From Corynebacterium sp. P4-C1 (GTDB lineage: Bacteria; Actinomycetota; Actinomycetes; Mycobacteriales; Mycobacteriaceae): DNA of 64,000 nucleotides. Below the pieces are notes generated by a model. The model was not told the origin of the DNA, made no database searches, and saw only the letters and a list, made by a program, of their open reading frames with translations. How positions within the stretch are numbered: the first letter of the stretch is position 1; each line of letters opens with the position of its first letter. Where the stretch lies: positions 1,550,001 through 1,614,000 of the forward strand of contig NZ_CP129966.1 in assembly GCF_030503595.1 (NCBI RefSeq), in the 5' to 3' direction. Position numbers and translations under genes: made by a program. Below are positions 57,106 to 64,000 of this stretch, piece by piece.

Positions 57106-58376
57106 TAGCCTTCGAGTTTCTCCAGCGCGGCGAGCAGTACGCAGGTGGCCACGCCGTCCATGGCCGTGCGCACTTCGTCGATAGGCGGGAGCGACGGCGC
57201 AAGCCGGATATTGCGGTCGTTCGGGTCCTCGCCCTTCGGGAATGCGGAACCGGCCTTGGTGAGGGTGATCCCGGCCTCGCGGGCGAGCTCCCACACACGG
57301 TGGGCGGTGCCGTCGACGACGTCCAGGGAGATGAAGTAGCCGCCGGCCGGGGTTGTCCAGCGAGCGACCTCGTACTCGCCGAGACGGCCCTCGAGGATCT
57401 CCAACACCGCGTCGAATTTCGGTTTGAGGATCTGTGCGTGCTTCTGCATCAGGGCACGCACGCCGTCGGCGTTGCCGAAGAATTTCGCGTGCGCCAGCTG
57501 GTTGATCTTGTTCGGCCCGATGCCGCGGATCCCAGCAATGGAGGCGTACCAGTCCAGGTTCTCCGTCGACGAGGCAAAGAAGGCCACGCCAGCGCCCGCG
57601 TGCGTGATCTTGGAGGTGGAGCTCATCACCCAGAAGCGGTTCGGGTTGCCCGCTTCCTCCGCGATGCCGAGGATGTCGATAATCGGCGGGAACTCCTCGG
57701 TGAAGGTATGCACGGCATAGGCGTTGTCCCAGACGATGCGGAAGTCCGGCGCTGCGGTCTCCATCGACGCGAGCGCGCGCACGACCTCTTCCGTCGCGGT
57801 CGCGCCGGACGGGTTGGCGAACATCGGCACGGTCCACATGCCCTTCACCGCCGGGTCTTTGACCAGCTCGGCGACGGCGTCCACATCCGGGCCGTCCTCA
57901 AGCATGGGCACGGTGACCATCTCGAAACCGAACTTCTCCGCAATGGCGAAATGGCGGTCATAGCCCGGGACTGGGCAGATCCACTTCACGGTCTCCTCTT
58001 CGCGCCACGGACGCTCCGAATCGTTGTTTCCGAAGATGTAGGACCAGCTGACCAGGTCGAACATGATATTCAGCGACGAGGAATCCTCCGCGTACAGGTT
58101 GTCCGCCGGCACTCCGATGAGCTCGCCCCAAATCTCCCGGATGTCCTTGATGCCCTTGAGGTTGCCGTAGTTGCGCACATCCGTGCCCGCGGCGTCCACG
58201 TAATTGCCGTTACCCGGCAACTCCAACAGGTCATTGCTGAGGTCCAGCTGCTCCGACGACGGCTTGCCGCGCGTCAGGTCCAAGTCCAGGTTGCGGGCCT
58301 TGAGCGTTTCGTATTCCTCGCGCACCTTCGCCGCGAGTTCCTCACGGGCAGCGGCGTCCAGATCGAGCAGGGACAT
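57105..58376 (-). CDS. aspT: aspartate aminotransferase (AspT/Rv3722-type)
   Basis: 423-residue PLP enzyme of the actinobacterial aspartate transaminase group. It shows LDLTRGKPSSEQLDLS near 33, FANPSGATAT with the PLP-stacking region, IVWDNAYAVHTF with the pyridine-N Asp, and the PLP Lys in VMSSTSKITHAGAG near 255. GAAGGAAG precedes the ATG. In mycobacteria the homologue is the main aspartate aminotransferase. It is close to dnaX and the 4.5S RNA gene, the usual neighbourhood. Confidence 0.93.
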   Translation of the reverse strand: MSLLDLDAAAREELAAKVREEYETLKARNLDLDLTRGKPSSEQLDLSNDLLELPGNGNYVDAAGTDVRNYGNLKGIKDIREIWGELIGVPADNLYAEDSSSLNIMFDLVSWSYIFGNNDSERPWREEETVKWICPVPGYDRHFAIAEKFGFEMVTVPMLEDGPDVDAVAELVKDPAVKGMWTVPMFANPSGATATEEVVRALASMETAAPDFRIVWDNAYAVHTFTEEFPPIIDILGIAEEAGNPNRFWVMSSTSKITHAGAGVAFFASSTENLDWYASIAGIRGIGPNKINQLAHAKFFGNADGVRALMQKHAQILKPKFDAVLEILEGRLGEYEVARWTTPAGGYFISLDVVDGTAHRVWELAREAGITLTKAGSAFPKGEDPNDRNIRLAPSLPPIDEVRTAMDGVATCVLLAALEKLEG

Positions 58377-58471
58377 CGTGGGATCACTTCCTTCAAAGGA
58401 GTGGACTTTTTACGACGCCCAGATTACATGCGCCCAGCACCCCTAGCCCCCACCGGATCCGGGCAAAATAA

Positions 58472-58562
58472 AGGGACCCCACGCACCTGCCAGAGCTCGC
58501 TGACCCTTGCTGCGTTCCCGCCCTGGGGGAGTTCACAAGATATGCACCGCGTGAGATCCTGC
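58472..58562 (-). ncRNA. ffs: signal recognition particle RNA (4.5S), ends approximate
   Basis: The minus strand reads CCAGGGCGGGAACGCAGCAA, then GGGTCAGCGAGCTCTGG: the GGAA tetraloop and the asymmetric A-G-C-A-G-C loop of SRP helix 8. The outer stem GGATCTCACGCG (58559-58548) pairs with the 3' part TGCGTGGGGTCC (about 58485-58474), with G-U pairs. CCCTTTATTTT follows as a terminator. It lies upstream of aspT and near tRNA-Ser, as in other actinobacteria. Confidence 0.92.
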
Positions 58563-58610
58563 GGGCAAGTGTAGTAGCTCGCGGCAACCAGTTCAAAAAG
58601 CACCCATTCC

Positions 58611-58621
58611 GCTTATCGACG
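58611..58621 (+). repeat. intergenic copy of the interspersed 11-mer GCTTATCGACG
   Basis: Perfect copy between the 4.5S RNA gene and tRNA-Ser, outside any protein gene. Together with the copies at 486 and 17753 it shows that the word is not a by-product of codon use. Confidence 0.6.
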
Positions 58622-58719
58622 CCCCACCCCACCACCAATTTTGTCCCCGCCCCGCCATCCGCTAAAGTGGTGCCTCGACGCGCTGCGCGAGCCATGCTCG
58701 AACAGCGGTGAACGTCGCT

Positions 58720-58805
58720 GGAGGATTCGACTAGCGGCCTATGTCACACGCCTGGAACGCGTGCGGGTTTCACGACCCTCGTGGGTTCAAATCCCACATC
58801 CTCCG
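58720..58805 (+). tRNA. tRNA-Ser (anticodon GGA)
   Basis: Acceptor stem GGAGGAT/ATCCTCC, anticodon stem CACGC/GCGTG around CTGGAAC (anticodon GGA), a long variable arm (GGGTTTCACGACCC region) typical of class II tRNAs, and a T arm with GTTCAAATC. CCA is not encoded. Confidence 0.97.
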
Positions 58806-58943
58806 CAATGTCCCCTAGCCCACACATAAGGGCTGGGGGAATTCTTGTTTTCCCCGGCGCTTGATTCCCTCTCCCCCACCCGATCAAGCCCTCTTCCGAT
58901 TGCTCGGCCCACGCGACTCCAGCCTGGCACGCCGGTGAGCGCC

Positions 58944-59043
58944 GGTGAATCTGTTTAGATTTCACGCCGGCCGCTTGACAGCCCCAACTTTTTAACCAGC
59001 AGGTTTAAGTCCACCCATTATTTTCAATGTAAACAGATTCACC
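58944..59043. repeat. 100-bp AT-rich segment bounded by perfect 14-bp inverted repeats
   Basis: GGTGAATCTGTTTA at 58944-58957 is repeated exactly inverted as TAAACAGATTCACC at 59030-59043. The interior is AT-rich for this genome and non-coding. It lies 139 bases after tRNA-Ser, a common integration neighbourhood. It could be the ends of a MITE-like fragment or a pair of operator half-sites. The remaining bases of 58806-59116 (311 bp) show no gene. Confidence 0.55.
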
Positions 59044-59116
59044 CGCCCCACCGTGGAGGGCCTAAAGGCATCACAATCAGGTGAGGACCATGTGCGGTCA
59101 AGGGATTTCATTGACG

Positions 59117-60034
59117 TCATGTCCACAAAAATGGCTCGCAGGAGAGCATTTCCGGCGTGAATTTCTGCATCAACTCATCCGCGCTGGTAGCGCCCGCGGC
59201 ACCAACTGAGGCGGAGAGCTGCTCGACAATTTCTGTAATAGTTCGGTGAGCCAACATGTCCCGCAGAGTGACCGCTCCATCACGCTTCGCTAGCCGGTCA
59301 CCACTCGCATTCACGACCAGCGGAACATGAACGTATTCAGGTTGGACCAAGCCGAGTTCGTGCGCCAAATACGCCTGCGCGGGAGCCGACTCCAGCAAAT
59401 CATCGCCGCGCACAACTTGGTCGACATTCTGAAAACCATCATCCACCACGACAGCCAGGTTGTACGCCCAATCCCCGGCCTGCGCCTGGTTCAGGTTCCC
59501 GCCGCGCTTGAGAATCACGTCGCCGACAGGACCGGTGAACTCACCTACATAGAAGTCAGTCACAGACCACTCATCCACATGCGCCCGCAGACGAATGGCG
59601 GGGAGGCGGCCTTGGGAGGCGAGCTGGGAACGTCGATAAGCGCGCTGCTCTTCCGTGAGATCGCGGCACGTGCCCGGGTACATGCCCGGCTGGACATGCG
59701 GCGCGGACGCGGCCTCCCGAATCTCCCGGCGCGAACAATAACATTCATACGTGTCGAGCTGCTCCAACGCCGCTGCGTACGCCTCACCGCGCTCGTGCTG
59801 GTAGATCACCGGCTCATCCCACTGAATGCCGAGCGCCGCGAGATCCTCGAGCTGGCGGCGGGCCGATTCCATGCTGGAACGCTCCGAATCAATGTCCTCC
59901 ACGCGCATGTAGAACTTGCGGCCCGACTGGCGCGCAAACAGCCACGCAAGCACCGCCGTGCGCAAATTGCCGAAGTGGAGATCCCCACTCGGACTCGGTG
60001 CATATCGGCCAGCTGCAGGTTGTGAGTGAGACAT
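59117..60034 (-). CDS. gluQ: glutamyl-Q tRNA(Asp) synthetase
   Basis: 305-residue paralogue of the glutamyl-tRNA synthetase core without the anticodon-binding domain. It attaches Glu to queuosine in tRNA-Asp. The HIGH-like motif is [17 protein letters not shown] (near 11-27), zinc ligands ECYCSRRE and YPGTC lie near 100-125, and the KMSKS-like motif is [12 protein letters not shown] near 245. ATG 60034 is used because the frame upstream lies in the divergent yhhQ gene. Only 19 bases separate the two starts. A motif copy at 59632 is read in the third frame (AYR). Confidence 0.9.
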   Translation of the reverse strand: MSHSQPAAGRYAPSPSGDLHFGNLRTAVLAWLFARQSGRKFYMRVEDIDSERSSMESARRQLEDLAALGIQWDEPVIYQHERGEAYAAALEQLDTYECYCSRREIREAASAPHVQPGMYPGTCRDLTEEQRAYRRSQLASQGRLPAIRLRAHVDEWSVTDFYVGEFTGPVGDVILKRGGNLNQAQAGDWAYNLAVVVDDGFQNVDQVVRGDDLLESAPAQAYLAHELGLVQPEYVHVPLVVNASGDRLAKRDGAVTLRDMLAHRTITEIVEQLSASVGAAGATSADELMQKFTPEMLSCEPFLWT

Positions 60035-60053
60035 ATGTGCAATGATATTGCGC

Positions 60054-60728
60054 ATGTCGAACCCCATCTCCCACCCGCACCCCATCGCGCGCTCGCCGTA
60101 CCCGTACCTGCTTGCGGTATTCTGCGCAGTATTCCTGATCTCCAACATCACCGCGCAAAAAGGCGTCGAACTCGGGCCACTGGTCACCGACGGTGCCTTC
60201 TTCCTCTTCCCCATCTCGTACGTCATCGGCGACGTAATCGCTGAAGTCTACGGATTCAAAGCCGCCCGGCGCGCCGTGTTCACCGGTTTCGGTATCGCCG
60301 TGCTAGCGGTGCTGTCCTTCTACATCGCGATCTGGCTGCCAGCCGCCAGCTTCTACGACATGCAAGACACCTTCGCCGCCGTGCTGGGTCTGCTGCCGCG
60401 CATCATCCTGGCATCTCTGACCGGTTATGTCGTGGGTCAGCTGCTCAATGCGTGGGTGCTGCAGAAGATGAAGGACCGCTTCGGCACCGACCGCCTGTGG
60501 GCGCGCCTGATCGGCTCCACCATCGTCGGCGAATTCGCCGATACCCTGCTGTTCTGCTCCATCGCCGCCGGCGTCATCGGTATTGATTCGGTCGGGGCAT
60601 TCGTGAACTACGTCGTGGTCGGCTTCCTGTGGAAGACGCTGATGGAGGTCGTCCTGCTCCCCGTCACCTACCCGACCATCGCCGCCGTGCGCCGAGCCGA
60701 GGAGCGCGCGAGCGCCGTGACGGCGTAG
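60054..60728 (+). CDS. yhhQ: queuosine precursor transporter YhhQ (VUT/ECF-type)
   Basis: 224-residue membrane protein with about six helices. Family marks are [20 protein letters not shown] near 20, [21 protein letters not shown] near 54-74, and [15 protein letters not shown] near 160. YhhQ imports preQ0/preQ1 or queuine. Divergent gluQ and the nearby tgt support a queuosine role. ATG 60054 or ATG 60042 could start it; no riboswitch fits in the short gap. Confidence 0.9.
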   Translation: MSNPISHPHPIARSPYPYLLAVFCAVFLISNITAQKGVELGPLVTDGAFFLFPISYVIGDVIAEVYGFKAARRAVFTGFGIAVLAVLSFYIAIWLPAASFYDMQDTFAAVLGLLPRIILASLTGYVVGQLLNAWVLQKMKDRFGTDRLWARLIGSTIVGEFADTLLFCSIAAGVIGIDSVGAFVNYVVVGFLWKTLMEVVLLPVTYPTIAAVRRAEERASAVTA

Positions 60729-60818
60729 GCGCTGCTGCTGGCGTCTTTAGGAGTGTCTCCGGGAGTATCTCGGGGTCTGTTGCCTGCGGGACCTCTGCAC
60801 GCGGCTCGCGTCCGTGGA

Positions 60819-60884
60819 TCCAGCTACTTGGATCCAGCTTTTCACTCGTATAGGGATGGATAGCTGGATCCAAGTAGCTGGATT
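60819..60884. repeat. 66-bp palindromic repeat element, copy 2
   Basis: Perfect inverted repeat: 22-base arms 60819-60840 and 60863-60884 (ATCCAGCTACTTGGATCCAGCT and its complement) around a 22-base centre. It lies 91 bases after yhhQ and is followed by TCTTTTTGTTTTG, so this copy can act as a Rho-independent terminator for yhhQ. Confidence 0.9.
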
Positions 60885-60986
60885 CTTTTTGTTTTGTCTC
60901 CGCCCATGCGGTGCGGTCGTGGCTCAACCTTGCTATGGTGCGGACCAGAGACCGCGTTCGGGGGGGTGCGGCTCGAGGGGGGAACA

Positions 60987-61925
60987 ATGAACTACGTCCA
61001 ATTGCGGGGCCTATTGGTCCCGCGAGGCCATGCGCACGAGCAACACTTCGTGAAGCTGTCCGCCACAAAATTCATCCGGGCCACCGATTGGGATCGGTTG
61101 AAGAGATTCGAACAGGACTACCTCCGGTGCTACGCCGTGGCTACAGCAGCGCACAAAGCTGTCCTCGTGGGGCGCTCTGCCGCTCGGGTTGCAGGTCTGT
61201 GGGTGCTTCCGCTGCAAACTGACACAGTGGAACTCGCCCAGACATCCGGTCGCCCGCCTTCCACGAAACAGTGGCCGCCGCATGTGCGCTACCACCACAT
61301 ACCAGTGGCCGTCAACGACGTCCGAAAGCTCATAGCCGAAGATGGAACCGGCCGCAGCACACTCCGGATCACCCAAACGCACCGCACTATCGCCGATGTG
61401 GCCCGGCTGCACGGCCTGCGTCACGGCGTCGTAGCGCTGGACAGCTGGCTCAGCGGGACCACCGACATGAACGCGCTGGAAATCCGTGAAAGCGTCGAAG
61501 CCGCTATCACCCTTCTCGCGGGTAAGAAAGGCATCGCCGTGGCGCGCCAAGCGTTAGCGCTCAGTTCCAAGCTGTCGGAGTCACCGTATGAGTCGCTGTT
61601 CAGAGTCGTCCTCACCGAACACGGAATCACCGCCCAACCCCAGATGTGGATCGGGCGGCAAACGCGAGTCGATTTGCTGTGGGGGCAACTAGTCATTGAG
61701 ATCGACGGGGAATCCAAATACGAGCAAGTCCCTCACGAAACGGTGCTGAAACAGCTCAAAAGGGAGAATTGGCTCCGTGAGCAGGGCTACGAGGTAATAC
61801 GTCTCTTTCCCGCAGAGATTCTCCGCGACGAGCAGGGGTGCGTCCAGCGAGTCATCGAAGCCAAGGCACGCGCGGATGGCAGAGGACCGGTCCGTATCCG
61901 GGCGACCCGGAACAGGCCGTTCTAG
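60987..61925 (+). CDS. AbiEi/DUF559-like protein with C-terminal nuclease-type domain
   Basis: 312 residues, ATG 60987 after GAGGGGGG. The N-terminal two-thirds resemble the AbiEi-like 'type IV toxin-antitoxin' regulators that actinobacteria carry in many copies. The C-terminal part (about 220-300) reads RVDLLWGQLVIEIDGESKYE, then KQLKRENWLREQGYEVIRLF, the D-x(n)-E-x-D pattern of DUF559/Vsr-like PD-(D/E)XK folds. No cognate AbiEii toxin gene is adjacent. It is bracketed by copies 2 and 3 of the 66-bp repeat and interrupts the yhhQ-tgt neighbourhood. Codon use is less GC-biased than in its neighbours. Confidence 0.7.
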   Translation: MNYVQLRGLLVPRGHAHEQHFVKLSATKFIRATDWDRLKRFEQDYLRCYAVATAAHKAVLVGRSAARVAGLWVLPLQTDTVELAQTSGRPPSTKQWPPHVRYHHIPVAVNDVRKLIAEDGTGRSTLRITQTHRTIADVARLHGLRHGVVALDSWLSGTTDMNALEIRESVEAAITLLAGKKGIAVARQALALSSKLSESPYESLFRVVLTEHGITAQPQMWIGRQTRVDLLWGQLVIEIDGESKYEQVPHETVLKQLKRENWLREQGYEVIRLFPAEILRDEQGCVQRVIEAKARADGRGPVRIRATRNRPF

Positions 61926-61949
61926 CTGATTGGCTTCCGGTGCAACAGA

Positions 61950-62015
61950 TCCAGCTACTTGGACCCCGCTATTTGGCCGAAAAAGGCCACTAAGCTGGAT
62001 CCAGGTAGCTGGATT
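61950..62015. repeat. 66-bp palindromic repeat element, copy 3
   Basis: Arms 61950-61971 and 61994-62015 with a 22-base centre, the same dimensions as the other copies. The left arm has drifted at a few bases. The centre holds its own small hairpin TGGCC-GAAAAA-GGCCA. It lies 24 bases after the DUF559-like stop and before the convergent tgt gene. Confidence 0.85.
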
Positions 62016-62091
62016 TGCGGTTATGGGGGGCTGGCTGGTCGCGGGGTCGGGGCTGCGGCACACGCGGGGGCGGGGTGCGGAGGCACGGGCG

Positions 62092-63369
62092 CTAGCGCCC
62101 CGCGTAGTACCGCCCCATGAACTCGTCGCGGTAGGCCTCGTAGTCGCCGGCTTCGATGGCGGCGCGGATGTTGTCTACGAGGCGCACCATGAACTCCAGG
62201 TTGTGCAGGGTGCACAGTGTCCCGGCGAGGTATTCCTTCGCACGGAGCAGGTGGTGGATGTACGCGCGGGAGTAGTTCTCGGAGACGTAGCCGCCGAATT
62301 CCTCGTCCACGCCCACGAAGTCGCGGCGGAAACGGGCGGCCATGAGGTTCATGCGGCCATCCAGGGTGTATACCCCGCCGCGGCGGCCGAGGCGGGTCGG
62401 GGCGACACAGTCGAAGGTGTCGGCGCCGGCCTCAATGGCGGTGAAGAGGTCGTCGGGTTCGGAGATGCCCAGAAGGTGGCGGGGCTTGTTCTCGGGCAGC
62501 TCGTCGGTGACCCAGCCGACGATGGTGCCCAGGTTCTCCTTCTCCAAGGCGCCGCCGATGCCGAAGCCGCCGAAGCCGCGGCGGCCTTCAGAACGCGCTT
62601 CGCGGTCGAGTTCGAGCAAGCCGTGGGTGGCTTGTCTGCGCAGGTCCTCGTACTGAGCGCCCTGCACCACAGCCCAGAGGGACTGGAGGGGCTTGCCGGT
62701 GCGGACGCGGGTGAGGCGGTCGTGCTCGAGCAGGCAGCGGCGGGCCCACAGGCGGGTGCGCTCGACGGAATGCTCCTGGTAGGCGCGGGTGTCTACGAGC
62801 GTGGTCAGCTCGTCGAAGGCGAACATGATGTCGGCGCCCAGCTGGTGCTGGATCTGCATGGACACCTCCGGTGTGAAGCGGTGGGAGGAGCCGTCGATGA
62901 AGGACTTGAAGTCCACGCCGTCGTCGTCGACACGCGCCATGCGGTCCTTGTTGGCGGCGCGGATGTCCTCGTCGGTGAGTCCTGCGACGTCCATGGCCAG
63001 GACTTTCTTGAAGCCGACGCCCAGGCTCATGACCTGGAAGCCGCCGGAATCGGTGTAGGTGGGGCCGTGCCAGTTCTCGAAGGCGGCCACTCCCCCGGCC
63101 TCGTCCACGATGTCGGGGCCGGGCTGGAGATAGAGGTGGTAGGCATTGGACAGGATCGCCTGTGCGCCGGTTTCGCGGATCTGCTCCGGGGTGAGCGTCT
63201 TCACCGTCGCCTTGGTGGCCACCGGGATGAACGCGGGTGTCTGGATCGGTCCGTGCGGTGTGTGGATCACGCCTGTGCGGCCGTGGCGGCCAGGGGCTTC
63301 TTCGAGGCGGGTGCCCACTTGGAAGCTGAGGTCGGGGGCCGGATCAGCGTTGGAGGGGGTATCGGTCAT
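62092..63369 (-). CDS. tgt: queuine/preQ1 tRNA-guanine transglycosylase, atypical zinc site
   Basis: 425-residue TIM-barrel enzyme that exchanges guanine-34 for a queuosine base in GUN tRNAs. Base-binding YTDSGGFQVMSLG is near 105, VQGAQYEDLRRQATHGL near 215, and the nucleophile Asp lies in TFDCVAPTRLGRRGG near 315. The zinc motif C-x-C-x2-C before NYSRAYIHHL is replaced: Phe358, Gly360 and Ser363 stand where Cys is expected, though His389 remains. It overlaps the MMPL gene stop by four bases. Despite the missing ligands the catalytic residues are intact. Confidence 0.88.
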   Translation of the reverse strand: MTDTPSNADPAPDLSFQVGTRLEEAPGRHGRTGVIHTPHGPIQTPAFIPVATKATVKTLTPEQIRETGAQAILSNAYHLYLQPGPDIVDEAGGVAAFENWHGPTYTDSGGFQVMSLGVGFKKVLAMDVAGLTDEDIRAANKDRMARVDDDGVDFKSFIDGSSHRFTPEVSMQIQHQLGADIMFAFDELTTLVDTRAYQEHSVERTRLWARRCLLEHDRLTRVRTGKPLQSLWAVVQGAQYEDLRRQATHGLLELDREARSEGRRGFGGFGIGGALEKENLGTIVGWVTDELPENKPRHLLGISEPDDLFTAIEAGADTFDCVAPTRLGRRGGVYTLDGRMNLMAARFRRDFVGVDEEFGGYVSENYSRAYIHHLLRAKEYLAGTLCTLHNLEFMVRLVDNIRAAIEAGDYEAYRDEFMGRYYAGR

Positions 63370-64000
63370 GCTGTGGCGTGCTCCTTTTCAAACTGGCGCT
63401 CCAGCTCCTCACCTTCGATGTCGAGGTTGGGCAGGATGCGGTCCAGCCATTTCGGCATCCACCAAGTGGTGGTGCCCAGGATGAACATGGTGGCGGGGAC
63501 GAGGGCCATGCGGACGAAGAAGGCATCGAAAAGCACAGCGGCGCCGAGCGCGAAGCCGAAGATCTTGATGAACGGCAGCGGCTGGTCGATGAACGCGACG
63601 AAAACGGCGATCATGATGATGGCGGCGGCGGTGACCACGCGGGCGCCGCGGACGAAGCCTTCGACGGTGGATTCTTCAACGGCATCGAGAACGGCTTCCG
63701 GGTCGTCGCCGGGGCGGCGGAGGCGCGTGTACTGCTCGCGCATGCGGGTGACCAGGAAGACTTGGTAGTCCATGGCCAGGCCGAAGGTGACTCCGATGAG
63801 CAGAATCGGCAGGAAGGACAGGATCGGCCCCGGGGTGTTCACTAGACCTGCCGCGCCCTCCTGGAAGACCATGACGGTCGCACCGAAGGCCGCGCCGACA
63901 GACAGCAGGAAACCGAGCCCCGCGATGAGCGGCACCAGAATCGACCGGAAGACGATGATGAGCAGGAGGATCGCCAGGCCGACGACGATGGCGAGGTATA
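63366..64000 (-). CDS. MMPL-family transporter, C-terminal part (runs off the window edge)
   Basis: RND-superfamily transporter. The visible C-terminal 210 residues contain about five membrane helices, including LPILLIGVTFGLAMDYQVFL with the conserved G-x-x-x-D-Y proton-relay motif, and AVLFDAFFVRMALVPATMFI. The cytoplasmic tail is short and acidic. MMPL proteins in corynebacteria export mycolates or other lipids and drugs. The gene precedes tgt, with a four-base overlap. The substrate cannot be told from this part. Confidence 0.9.
   Translation of the reverse strand, partial: YLAIVVGLAILLLIIVFRSILVPLIAGLGFLLSVGAAFGATVMVFQEGAAGLVNTPGPILSFLPILLIGVTFGLAMDYQVFLVTRMREQYTRLRRPGDDPEAVLDAVEESTVEGFVRGARVVTAAAIIMIAVFVAFIDQPLPFIKIFGFALGAAVLFDAFFVRMALVPATMFILGTTTWWMPKWLDRILPNLDIEGEELERQFEKEHATA

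Noticed and set aside
57106..57837. N-terminal 244-residue extension of the SUFU-like protein
   Set aside because: It overlaps aspT in another frame and is Arg/Gly-rich. The GTG at 57105 gives a sensible start.
60035..60053. preQ1 riboswitch before yhhQ
   Set aside because: Only 19 bases separate the divergent starts, too short for any known preQ1 riboswitch class.

Overview
The window is high-G+C actinobacterial DNA, almost certainly a Corynebacterium chromosome. The gene order is what I remember around glxR, whcA, the mrp1 cluster, lysC-asd and dnaX-recR in Corynebacterium glutamicum. Genus-typical items include GlxR, a WhiB-family regulator, paired tiny mycomembrane porins, MurT/GatD and SigC. 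No prophage, CRISPR array or intact insertion sequence is visible.

Layout. 0-9 kb: the start of topA, a DedA protein, cspA, a DECH-box helicase and the actinobacterial 'helicase/secretion' Tad locus (TadE-like proteins, pilin, TadC, TadB, TadA, Ssd) on the minus strand, then a 6C-type small RNA. 9-15.8 kb: HAD phosphatase, holin-like protein, epoxide-hydrolase-like protein, MarP protease, NUDIX, TlpA-like protein, nth, a 33-residue peptide and glxR. 16-23.7 kb: HNH protein, an IS21-family remnant, MBL hydrolase, RidA, DUF4177, WhcA, a class A PBP and a metallophosphoesterase. 23.8-29.4 kb: tRNA-Pro, an unusual secreted protein made of two fused alkaline phosphatases, a small Cys protein and a YhgE/Pip-like protein. 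29.5-35.6 kb: the Mrp Na+/H+ antiporter operon (A/B fusion, C, D, E, F, G). 35.9-43.6 kb: katA, sigC, lysC-asd, a DMT permease and leuA behind a leucine leader and attenuator. 43.7-51.6 kb: a membrane protein, a degenerate DnaQ-like protein, murT-gatD, recR-ybaB-dnaX. 52-58.4 kb: an ABC transporter divergent from a two-component system, two small porin genes behind a near-consensus promoter, a SUFU-like protein and aspT. 58.4-64 kb: 4.5S RNA, tRNA-Ser, then gluQ, yhhQ and tgt, which look like a queuosine salvage group interrupted by a DUF559-like gene, and the 3' part of an MMPL transporter.

Two DNA-level signals cut across the annotation. First, the 11-mer GCTTATCGACG occurs 18 times by eye, plus one 10/11 copy. 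It appears in both orientations, in genes in all three reading frames and between genes, and sometimes forces rare codons. Second, there are three copies of a 66-bp palindromic element with 22-bp arms and a 22-bp centre. Two of them bracket the DUF559-like gene inside the queuosine group.

Functionally the window is mostly core metabolism and envelope biology: lysine and leucine synthesis, lipid II amidation, peptidoglycan polymerisation, cation homeostasis, DNA repair and replication. The accessory or odd content sits at 16-17.7 kb, 24-27.8 kb, 51.6-52.2 kb, 55.7-56.5 kb and 58.9-62 kb.
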